Made by a program: the position numbers and the translations under genes | DNA from: Astropecten irregularis | Taxonomy: Eukaryota > Echinodermata > Asteroidea > Paxillosida > Astropectinidae | Direction: 5' to 3' | Length of the DNA: 64,000 nucleotides | NCBI GenBank assembly: GCA_963971285.1 | Contig: OZ020244.1 | Coordinates: 31,186,001 to 31,250,000, forward strand | Notes under the pieces: model-generated | Told to the model about the DNA's origin: nothing | What the model saw: only the letters and a program-made list of their open reading frames with translations | Database searches by the model: none | Shown: positions 50,201 to 57,820 of the stretch, in pieces | Position numbering within the stretch: the stretch's first letter is position 1 | Layout: each line of letters begins with the position of its first letter

Positions 50201-53200
50201 CTCTCAAAAAGTGGGTATCGTATGCGACTGAAATGTTCACAGATGACTGTTACTATATCTGTCTTGATATTTTTGCCCATGAATCTTAAATTCTTTGATA
50301 AAAAACAAAGTATGATATTACCTTTAACATAGTATACAGTGTATTGTATTTTTACTTGGCAGTTTAGCACAATGATTTATAAACATTTGACAGATTGACA
50401 GATTCACATCGTCAGTACCGTGACCAACAGTCAGCTTGTGCAACTTCACCTGTTTTATGGACAACCGCAGTTTCTCCATGTTCAGGTCCTTGGCCTCTGC
50501 AAGCAACGTCTCCTCGTCCAGCTGAAGAATACTCAGCCGACCTTTACACAGTTCCACCATGACTACATCAGGCTGTACGGCTTGTATCAACTGTATAAGC
50601 AATAATTGTGAACAGAAATAATGTAGGTCTTTCATTAACCAAGGATGGGACCTTAGGGAGACTTTTCCATAGGGTCGTGCACAAACTTTACTTTCATGAC
50701 TTGGCTTATTTCTAAACATCCTCCAAACCAATGAACCTGAAATTGACCTACATTCATATTGAGAGCATTTTCTGTCTTCTATTAAAATATGGACAACAAA
50801 AATATGTCTTTAAAAGGTAGCTGGTACCTTAGGGAGACATCAAAAAGTCTCCCTAAGTCCCAATGTCTCCCTAATGTCCACATTTAGATGCTAATGTGTC
50901 TCCCTAATACCCCATTTGTAATTATTTAACTAATTCCAAATGCTTGGAGTTAAGAGGGCCTGACGTTTCGATCCTAGCAGGATCTTTCTCAAAGGCTAAA
51001 TGGTAAGAGGACAAGAATATAAAGATACACATACATGTAGGGGCAGAGAAGGACCTGGGGTCGATTTCACCAAACTCAAATTGCTATCAATCGTAGGAGT
51101 TTTCAATCAATCAATCAATCAAAAGACATTTATAAAGCGCCAAAATCAAAAGTTTGCTCTAAGGCGCTGAGGCACAAAAGAAGAAAGGTTATTGATGGTA
51201 CGCCTCCTGAAACAGGTGAGGTTTCAGGAGTGTCTTGAATGTGTGAAATGAGGTGGTGACTCTGATGTATTCTGGGAGTTTGTTCCAGAGTCTGGGGCCG
51301 TATACAGAAAATGCTCTATCAGCAAAGGAAACGCATTGGGTTCTGGGCTTAACAAAACGCAGTGAACACGATGAACACGATGAGTTTTGATGCACTGAAG
51401 CCCTACGTGGGGTAGGTCCCCTATGATGGGTTATCCTTCGTAACTCGAGTTACGAACGATCGCAGGGCTCGATTTCACTATAAACGCTTTGCGATCATCA
51501 TAAAGCCCAAATCCATCGCTAAACGGAAAATTGCTACGCAAAGTAGCGATCGATTTTCTGTTTAGCGATGGATTTGGGCTTTACGATGATCGCAAACTGT
51601 TAGTGAAATTGACCCCTGGTCACTCTCTGTCCCCCTTTGTTCTGATCCTCTCATCCATTTATGTGTATCTTAACTTGCATGTTCTTGTCCACTTATCATT
51701 AAGCCTTTGAGACAGATCCTGCTAGGATCAAAATGTCAGGCCCTCATTATAACTCCGAGCACTTTTTATATTTCAGGTCATTATTTTGGTTGATGGAGCA
51801 GTTTAAAGCATTTTTATTACTTGCATTGAATCCAATACGATTGAAATCTTTGCACGATGGGAATTCTGATGGCATTCAGAATCAACAATACTTCAGAAAT
51901 GAAGGTCTATCTGAAGACCTTTTATAAAGGAATAACTTCCACTCTTTAAGACAACCTGGCATCACGACAGCAGACTCTGTAAATATAAGGCTTGACAATT
52001 GACTGTTGAGTTGATACACCCATCTGTTACAACCTGGTCTGCTGAGTCACTGATTCCAATACAAGAAACCTTTGAAGGGAGAATCATTCACAGCTTTGTT
52101 GGCTCTCACTTATTACCTAGCGCCTTGACCTTTAGATCAGTTTTAGGTGTGCCTTACTAGAGCCTTCTCTTTAAGTCTGCCGCCCTCTTCCTATGGTTAC
52201 CTCAGCAACATCCTCCTGGCTCTTCTCGCTGAAGTGTGCCGTGCCGACGACGTACACCTTGCTCCCTGTCTCCGTCTCCAGCTTGGTCACCGTGTCCGGC
52301 AGCACGGGATTCTCCTGCCTGAGGTTATATTTGACTCTCAACAGTTCCACTCCGCTGAATTCATCGTCCTCGTCTCCGGACTCCGTCCCGCTGCTCATGT
52401 CGTACTCAGCTCCGCTGCTCTCACTCTCCTGCTGCAGGGCTGCTCCGTCCGCCTCCTCGTCCGAGTTGACGTGGTAGCTGCCTAAGTCGCTCTCGCTGTC
52501 GTCGCACATGTCGTGCTCGGCGTGATCGATCAAGTCCTCGATCTCCCGGTGCAGGCCGCCATCCTGCCCAATCGGGGCGTCGTTTTCATCGTCATCAACA
52601 ACACCGTCATCAGCGACGTCCACTGCTTCCCTCTCGACTGACAGCGGCCGGTACGTGCCTTCTTCCAGCCCACCACCTTCCTCTTGGTCTTGGTCGGCGT
52701 TGGGCGAGTAGCTGCCGGACTCGCTCAGACTGTCCCCGGCACTATCCTTCTCGCTGTTGACCTCATAGTTCCCTTCTGTATTGCCGTCATCCCCATCGCT
52801 GTAATCCAAACTCTCGTCATTGTTCGCATTTGGTTCTAGTGGTTTTGACTTTTCACCGGTGGCGACCGTATTCAGCACCTCATAGGGAGGGATCATGTCA
52901 CCGTTTGATGATCCGTTCGTCAGTAAACCTCCTAGGAATGTCAACCAAAAATATCTGTTCAAAGAAAATCACTGCAAAACGTGTTGACAATAGACCATAA
53001 TACATGTACCAAGGAAATTGCCTCAAGCAACACTGTCAAAATTAGGTGTTCTGTTTTTTCATTTGAATCTATGCATGCTTTCTTATTGAGTTTATTCATA
53101 TTTAATCATCAAATTTTATCCCTGATAATGTTTTTAAAGTGAATAAAGGTATATTTTTTTTATTTAAAAGGAGTATAGTGAACTACTTACTGGATCTAAG

Positions 53201-53609
53201 TCTTTCCATAAGCTTGGTGTACAACTTGGGATGATCGTGACCCTTACTTAGGCTAAATTAAAGGCCGGTCCAATTTACCTTATTCATGGTGCATCCATCC
53301 TGCATGCAATTGAAGCAGTGCAATCAAACCGATGCTTGGATTCAAAGTAGTCTGGTACCAACTTTGTTTTTAGAATTAATGTTATCTTTTCCGAGGTGAC
53401 AAAAATGGATGTGCCATGAATAAAATAAGGCCTATAAGTGGACTTAGGCAGTAAGGGTTTCGTTACGATCAAGTGCACCAACCAGGAATTTGAGGGGTCG
53501 TCTACACAAAGAATTTCTTTTTGTGATAGTATGAATGATTGTACATATTATAGATTACCATACCTCTCTCCTCCCCGGGTGGTGCCGACTGATGACTATT
53601 CTCTGCCAT
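44097..53609 (-). CDS. TRABD: TRABD-like TraB-domain protein, complete gene (8 coding exons)
   Basis: I joined eight exons by GT-AG sites in matching phase: 1,578 nt, about 525 residues, against 376 for human TRABD. The C-terminal two thirds follow the human protein closely: KVYVVGTAHFS, QPDVVMVELCKGR, ELGMAPGGEFRKAF, CKVHLGDRPIQ, FPTLSQVFVSERD, VVVGVVGIGHVPGI and VPPPSLAGR. GTAH and GIGHV are conserved histidine motifs of the TraB/PrgY/Tiki superfamily, thought to bind metal; the activity of animal TRABD is not settled. A hydrophobic stretch near the end (ASVIGVVAWGCY) may be a membrane anchor. The N-terminal 200 residues are very acidic, which I do not know from the vertebrate protein. ATG at 53609 has the good context GCCATGG. 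The gene is divergent from the LRR gene at 57722 and convergent with reelin. Confidence 0.92.
44224..45306. other. TRABD-like intron 7
   Basis: It holds a T/C-rich run and a C run at 44405-44600 and tRNA-like SINE sequence on the minus strand at 45044-45120 (GGATAACTCAGGTGGTAGAG). The open frames across the T-rich stretch are low-complexity artefacts. Confidence 0.5.
45307..45415 (-). CDS. TRABD: TRABD-like exon 7 with GIGHV motif
   Basis: The acceptor is CTTGCAG and the donor GTAAAA, phase 1 to 2. It reads FINPVVVGVVGIGHVPGIIS and TPRIEEIQDLM. Its complement also looks coding-like on the plus strand, but homology decides for the minus strand. Confidence 0.92.
45557..45598 (+). ncRNA. Hammerhead-like motif, family 3 (best single copy)
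   Basis: TCTC and GAGA can form stem I. CTGAGGA fits the CUGANGA core, CGAACAG/CTGTTCG forms a 7-bp stem II, and GAACGTC follows where GAAACGTC is expected. The same arrangement occurs twice in the foldback at 56676-56960. The missing A makes activity uncertain. Confidence 0.35.
45600..45735. repeat. Repeat downstream of the hammerhead-like motif
   Basis: GGTTCTTCTCAGAACCACAC and CACCATGCATAGCTTCAAGT are shared with 21940-22045 and 56860-56955. Confidence 0.6.
45842..46145 (-). repeat. tRNA-derived SINE, second type
   Basis: On the minus strand TAGGTGGCAAGTGCATTAGG and GCCCGGGCTTGATCCCGG form A- and B-box-like parts, followed by a body shared with 63535-63860. Confidence 0.65.
46345..46505. 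repeat. Hexameric GAGCCA/GAGCCG repeat
   Basis: Imperfect hexamers like GGAGCC and GAGCCA run for about 150 bp in intron 6 of the TRABD-like gene. They create a frame rich in Glu-Pro on the plus strand. Similar hexamers flank the foldbacks at 60-125 and 13853-14125. Confidence 0.75.
46532..46704 (-). CDS. TRABD: TRABD-like exon 6
   Basis: The acceptor is TTGTAG and the donor GTAGGT, phase 2 to 1. It reads PEDVERFKQKDLLMELLEEM and FPTLSQVFVSERDLFLANSL. Confidence 0.93.
46951..47077. mobile_element. Family B palindromic MITE, copy 4
   Basis: It runs from AATGGGAGACTTTGGAGAAC to GTTCTCCAAAGTCTCCCATT. Confidence 0.85.
47374..47731. mobile_element. Family A element, copy 9
   Basis: A complete copy of 358 bp with ends TAAAGGTAATATCATACTTT and AAGTATGATACTAACTTTA. 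Confidence 0.85.
47908..48150. repeat. Family D element, copy 4
   Basis: It runs from TGGGGCCAATTTCATAAAAC to GTTTTATGAAATTGGCCC. The arms are exact inverses. Confidence 0.8.
48150..48360. repeat. Family D element, copy 5, abutting copy 4
   Basis: It contains TTAGCACAACAATTTGC and ends CATGAAATTGTCCCC, only 22 bp from the end of exon 5 of the TRABD-like gene. Confidence 0.7.
48382..48521 (-). CDS. TRABD: TRABD-like exon 5
   Basis: The acceptor is CAACAG and the donor GTCAGT, phase 0 to 2. It reads AQKVPGCKVHLGDRPIQITL and FQKLRLAWCLLTSKDPI. Confidence 0.93.
49000..49230. repeat. Family D element, copy 6
   Basis: GCGAACAACAGCCAAAGAAC is inside and GCTGTGAAATTAGCCCC at the right end. It stops about 36 bp from exon 4 of the TRABD-like gene. 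Confidence 0.7.
49266..49376 (-). CDS. TRABD: TRABD-like exon 4
   Basis: The acceptor is CACACAG and the donor GTAACT, phase 0 to 0. It reads HGVIGGVMQVLLLHMSAHLT and KELGMAPGGEFRKAFRE. Confidence 0.94.
49464..49986. repeat. About 87-bp tandem repeat inside a larger foldback
   Basis: ACCCTCTGCA recurs at 49471, 49563, 49646 and 49733 in units with GAGCTGCTTACCACACATTA. An inverted partial unit at 49915-49986 (GTGGTAAGCAGCTGTTGTCT) makes the whole stretch a foldback with a tandemly expanded left arm. Confidence 0.8.
49988..50327. mobile_element. Family A element, copy 10
   Basis: It directly abuts the tandem repeat and runs from TTAAAGGTAGTATCATACTT to GTATGATATTACCTTTAA. It ends about 120 bp from exon 3 of the TRABD-like gene. 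Confidence 0.85.
50450..50590 (-). CDS. TRABD: TRABD-like exon 3
   Basis: The acceptor is TATACAG and the donor GTGAAG, phase 0 to 0. It reads LIQAVQPDVVMVELCKGRLS and LDEETLLAEAKDLNMEKL. Confidence 0.93.
50958..50996 (-). ncRNA. Hammerhead-like motif, family 2 (best minus-strand copy)
   Basis: On the minus strand GCCTTTGAGAAA is followed by the hairpin GATCCT/AGGATC, then GAAACGTC and AGGC. This is the copy closest to the apparent consensus, with an intact GAAACGTC. Confidence 0.38.
51057..51475. repeat. Family C foldback element, copy 6, split by a LINE
   Basis: GGGGTCGATTTCACCAAACT at the left continues at 51382 with TTTTGATGCACTGAAGCCCT and ends GCAGGGCTCGATTTCAC. The LINE insertion lies between. 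Confidence 0.75.
51104..51381 (-). mobile_element. 5'-truncated non-LTR retrotransposon (LINE) fragment
   Basis: The minus-strand frame ends in the typical C-terminus of a LINE reverse-transcriptase protein: RAFSVYGPRLWNKLPEYIR and LLKPHLFQEA. The element's 3' end is the microsatellite (GATT)n at 51104-51120, as in CR1/L2-type LINEs. GAGTTTT flanks it at 51097-51103 and 51382-51388, a 7-bp target duplication. Only about 278 bp remain. Confidence 0.8.
51474..51618. repeat. Foldback element abutting family C
   Basis: AAAGCCCAAATCCATCGCTA and TAGCGATGGATTTGGGCTTT are exact inverses, with TTTGCGATCAT and its inverse outside them. The loop is about 34 bp. Confidence 0.85.
52201..52931 (-). CDS. 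TRABD: TRABD-like exon 2: acidic region and start of TraB domain
   Basis: The acceptor is CCTAG and the donor GTAACC, phase 1 to 0. It encodes roughly 190 residues rich in Asp, Glu, Ser and Gly with no family match, then LPDTVTKLETETGSKVYVVG and TAHFSEKSQEDVAE. Confidence 0.93.
53564..53609 (-). CDS. TRABD: TRABD-like exon 1 (start codon)
   Basis: It reads MAENSHQSAPPGEER, then donor GTATGG in phase 1. Only phase 1 fits the exon 2 acceptor. Confidence 0.75.
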
Positions 53610-54786
53610 GGCACTGACTTCTAAAGCGAGTTGTGGTGGAGTTAATTCAGACTCAGCTCAGTCACCTGTCTTTGGTTCCAATCCCAAATTTATACTGCAA
53701 ATATCAGCACTAGCTCATTAGAAACTGCTGCATATATCATCAAATCTGCATTAAAATAAAAACGATTGGTCATAGTACTGGGCAAAATAGGGCTTTGTTC
53801 AGGCCGAGTAAATAAAAATTTGAGCAAATGTAACAAAACAATGATTCTAAGTTTTCTAACGTTAAATTGTTATTTGACTTTTAATTTTTATCAAACAATC
53901 TTTTTAACAAAAAAATCATCTCTGAAATTCCCTCAGTCAAAAAGTAAAGCTTCGAGTTTAGAATTACATCTACAAATAACGAATAAGACAACTAAGTACA
54001 GGATCATATCTACTTACTTTAAAATATGAGCGACTTAGAAATTACAGAATTTACAATATGGACAATTCACAAATTTACCGTATTTACAACAGGTACATTG
54101 CCGATGCAGTAATATTTAGCTGGTACTCACCCGATTCCTGCGTGCCTTTTCACACAAACATGGGTACCAGCAGCCTGATCGTCCTTGGTCGTGCGTCTCT
54201 GAAAAGGTTACTTGTGTCCATAGGGAATCAGACGTATCATCACGTGTATTGTGTATTGGATACTAGACTGGCACCCTGAACCATACACATGTGGGTCACA
54301 TACGGTGCTTTCCCGTGTTGATGAGAACAATTGAACTTATTTATTGATTGATCATGAAATACAAAAACAGAGGCGTAAACAGCTGTTTCATGAAACATAG
54401 AGAACGCACACTCGCATACGCATCCACAGAATCGGTATGGTAAATTGGGTAGGTTGCTTCCTAAATTTAAATTCATATTTTTTTATTTTAATTAGGCCTA
54501 CAGACACGAGATTGCTTCTGATCCCGAGGCGCGCGAGCTGACAGGTGACTGGGAGATACCGATCTGGGCGGTGGGATGTGCCAGTCAGTCCGGCCTGACG
54601 ACCTTCGTCAGTTACTGCTCGCTTTAATTAGTTTTAGTTTTTCGATGTGAATTTAATGTGAACATTTGACACAGTTATCCTTTTCCATAAGTGATTGTCT
54701 GGCATTAGTAGTGTCTTTTATTATTTTCACTAGTTTCAGTATTTATTCGGGTAAGAAAAAAGAAACCGTTTTTTTTTCCACTGAAA

Positions 54787-55503
54787 TATAGATCAGCGCG
54801 GACATCCGAGTACTTTCATTCTCATAACTTGACAACCGATGAAAACTAACGTGTAGATCATGGCGCAAACCGGTGCAAACTACGGACAAATCATGCACAA
54901 ACCGCCCGTCGTAGAGAATTGTTTTCCAAATATTTTTGTCAAGAAGCAGAAATTGTATTCTGTATGACTTTCATTGTTGAGTCATACTTTTTCCCAAGAC
55001 AATATCCTTCTTTGAAGTACCCTGTAATAAGATTAAACAATTCTGGCAGCTTTTTGTCTTAAAACCTGTACAACTTAATGATTTGTTTTCATCGGCTCCA
55101 AGGTCGGCGAGTTGGAATGATGTCACTCCGCGCTGATCTATTGCCGAAATAGATCCACGCGGAGTGACGTCATTCCAACCTCGCCGACCTTGGAGCGATG
55201 AAAACAATGCATTAGCCTACTAAGTTGTATGGGTTTTAAGACAAAAAGCTGCCAGAATTGTTTAATCTTAGTAGGCTATACGGTACATCAAAGAAGAAAC
55301 ATTGTCTGAGGAAAAACTAGGACTCGACAATGAAAGTCGTACAGAACACGATTTCTGCTTCTTGACAAAAATATTCGGAAAAGAATTTTCGACAACGGGT
55401 GATTTGTGCGTGATTTTTCTGTAGCTTGCGCTATCTACACGTTAGTTTTCATCGGTTGTCAAGTTATGAGATTGAAAGTACCCGGATGTCCGCGCTGATC
55501 TAT
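54787..55503. mobile_element. Large foldback element of 717 bp
   Basis: ATAGATCAGCGCGGACATCC at the left and GGATGTCCGCGCTGATCTAT at the right are exact inverses. The two halves stay similar along roughly 350 bp each, with TTGACAACCGATGAAAACTA and its inverse, and meet at GATCTATTGCCGAAATAGATC near 55140. No transposase frame is present. Confidence 0.9.
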
Positions 55504-55699
55504 GTGTTCTATTCATTTTAGCGTTTATAGAACCCATGAATAAATTTGCTCATTTTGGAATAGAAGAAGCTGCCTAAATAAATACTGAAAATAATATGGG
55601 TGGCGTAAAAGATACTAACCCTGTTTGCCTGATATATCCACCATCATCGATTGGAACCACCTGCGTGACACTGTCATCAACATCAATGGGAGTCGGGTT

Positions 55700-55945
55700 G
55701 GAGTAGCGGTTCTTTCCTCGCCTTTCACCTCTGGCGGACCGGGTTCAAGTCCGGCTCGGTCCACAAGTGGATTTGGGTTTTCACAATTTCAGTCCCTACC
55801 TGATTCTGTGGGTTTTACCCGGCCAGAATATTACTCTGGGGTTATCCTCCCACCTCTAAAACTGTATCTTCTTCTCATCATCTTTCCATAATAGGTTTCA
55901 TCAGGCTTGCGAGCTACAGTGCCTAGGGCACTTTTGAGGAATCCT
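55700..55945 (+). repeat. SINE-like repeat with B box
   Basis: CGGACCGGGTTCAAGTCCGG at 55734 is B-box-like. The tail with ACTGTATCTTCTTCTCATCA is shared with 35140-35235. Confidence 0.6.
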
Positions 55946-56675
55946 TGGTGTCATTACCAAAAATAAATAATAATATTAATTCGCCATCAACGAACTCATT
56001 CAAGAAGGCCATTGGCAGAACCTTCTAATCATCCCCAGAACTTGATTTTTAAGGAGAGGGAGAGTGATCACTCTCCTCCGCTCTCCTTAATGTTTTCCAA
56101 GGAGAGTGAAAAAAAGAGCTCCTTAACAATTTAAGGAGAGCTGCCCTTTTTCAAAACATCACATATTTACAACATTTACCCTTTGCGGAAAATCAAAAAT
56201 TTTCAACAGGAGACGCAAAATTTTGCGTTCTGTTTTTCCGACACTGGACACATGTGGAAACTTGGTGTAGTAAGAGCAAACTGCTCTCTTTATTCACGAG
56301 TATGAGTAGGCCCTATGTTGATTTAAGGAGTTGAATTTGTAGCTCAAACTTGATTTTTGTTAGTGAGAGAAAATCACTCTCCTAAATTCACTACGTTGAT
56401 TTTAGGAGAGTGATTTGCAGCTCTCCTCAGTTTTATTAAAATGAAGGCCTGCATCCCTGCGCCCTCTCTCACCCGATACATGTACGTTTATGCCCAGTAT
56501 GGCAATAGGGCCCTACATCGTATATATTCAGATTGACGTCGAAGTACAATTTACCCTTAGGAAAGACTAGTGTTTATATACATCAATTTCCATCCATTAG
56601 AATTCTGGACTGAATAACGCTAGGCCTTAATTACTGCCACAATTATTTTTTTGAATAAGTTATAAAGTAAGCTTG

Positions 56676-56960
56676 CGGAGACACCATGTATAATCTCTTT
56701 TATGAATGTGTGGTTCTGAAAAGAACCGGTGAGAGTAATGATCTCGACGTTCCGGCCAGTGTACTCTGGCCGTCCTCAGGAGAGTGAGTGTGTGTGCGTG
56801 TGCTCTCCTGAGCACGGCCAGAGTACACTGGCCGGAACGGGGAGATCATTACTCTCACCGGTTCTTTTCAGAACCACACATTCATAAAAGAGATTATACA
56901 TGGTGTCTCCGCAAGCTTACTTTATTACATTCTTCCACCATGCAAAGCTTCAAATCACAC
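56676..56960. repeat. Foldback with two hammerhead-like arms
   Basis: AAGCTTGCGGAGACACCATG and CATGGTGTCTCCGCAAGCTT are exact inverses at the ends. Each arm carries the sequence CTCTCCTGAG, GGCCAGAGTACACTGGCC and GGAACG (minus strand at 56742-56783, plus strand at 56803-56845). Confidence 0.8.
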
Positions 56961-57092
56961 TTTTGAATAAGTTAGTTCAAAGTTTGAAAATAGTTTTAAA
57001 AAAATTTATTGAAAACCCAATTTCCCCATAACAAATGTTACTTGATCCGATTAGGCTATAGACTCCTGATTTAAGAAATGCCAGTGAAATAC

Positions 57093-57626
57093 GCCCACAG
57101 TATTTCTCAAGTGTTTTCACCGTTATTTTTTAAAAGATAATAATTAATAAATACAGCATTTCAGGCAGAAAATGTTACGTTATGTTTCTACCAGCATCAT
57201 TTTTATACCCTGTATTAAGTTAGGCCTAAAAGAAAAATTGTTGTGTTGCCCTCAGCGACCGACCGTAAAATGCCAAAACTTTGGGTCGGGATTTTTTTTG
57301 AATTTTTTTTTCTCTGAGTCCTAAAGTATAAAAACTCACCATTTTTGACAGAAAATGTAAGATTTAGCAGTAAAAAAGTGTGTCTCCTCAAAACGACCCA
57401 AGACCGTTGATTTATAAGCCCTGCTGACCATACTTCCTGTATTTATTCTTAAATGTTTGAAAGTCTGCCCAAAAAAAATCCAAAAAAGAAAAAAAAAATC
57501 GACCGACCCACCCAAAATTTTAATTTTTCCACTTGAGGGCAACACAACAATTTTTTTTTAGGCCTTATTGGTAAATCTGTGAAGATTGCTGTTTCGGTAT
57601 GCTACCAAAGTATGATACTACCTTTA
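57093..57626. mobile_element. Family A element, copy 11, interrupted
   Basis: A partial copy from CCACAGTATTTCTC to GTATGATACTACCTTTAA, split at AAGTTA/TTATTGGTAAATC by a MITE. Confidence 0.75.
57223..57564. mobile_element. Nested Harbinger-like MITE with TTA duplication
   Basis: The ends GGCCTAAAAGAAAAATTGTT and AACAATTTTTTTTTAGGCC are inverted, continuing through GTGTTGCCCTCA and TGAGGGCAACAC. TTA flanks both sides. A 3-bp TWA duplication with GGCC ends is typical of PIF/Harbinger. The centre has runs of T and A and no frame of interest. Confidence 0.75.
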
Positions 57627-57721
57627 AGTGTATTTACCTTTAATTTTTATTATTTGTGGCTCTAGCCTTCAAGCAATGCAAGACAAAGGGACGATACACA
57701 CAACCAACAACACAAGGCATC

Positions 57722-57820
57722 ATGGGAAATATAGAAGGTCATGACTTACCTCCAGTGAGGCCGGACGAGAGGAGGCAGCTGAAACTGTCCAGGAAGATCA
57801 CCCCGAGACAGTATCAAAAG
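57722..57820 (+). CDS. LRR-ARH exon 1 (tentative start)
   Basis: It reads MGNIEGHDLPPVRPDERRQL and ITPRQYQK before GTAAAT, phase 0. The frame is open upstream to 57656, so the exon could begin at the CTCTAG acceptor near 57665 instead. Confidence 0.7.

Larger units (their letters stand above)
50591..52200. other. TRABD-like intron 2, repeats only
   Basis: It holds a hammerhead-like repeat on the minus strand at 50935-51005, a family C element split by a LINE (51057-51475), a foldback at 51474-51618 and another hammerhead-like repeat at 51690-51825. I see nothing in 51830-52200. Confidence 0.55.
53610..57721. other. Region between divergent TRABD-like and LRR genes
   Basis: About 4.1 kb upstream of both start codons, so both promoters may lie here; I recognise no core promoter elements. 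It holds a 717-bp foldback (54787-55503), SINE sequence at 55700-55945, GGAGAGTGA-rich sequence near 56060-56420, the hammerhead-like foldback at 56676 and a family A copy with a nested MITE (57093-57626). None of the small open frames looks coding. Confidence 0.55.
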
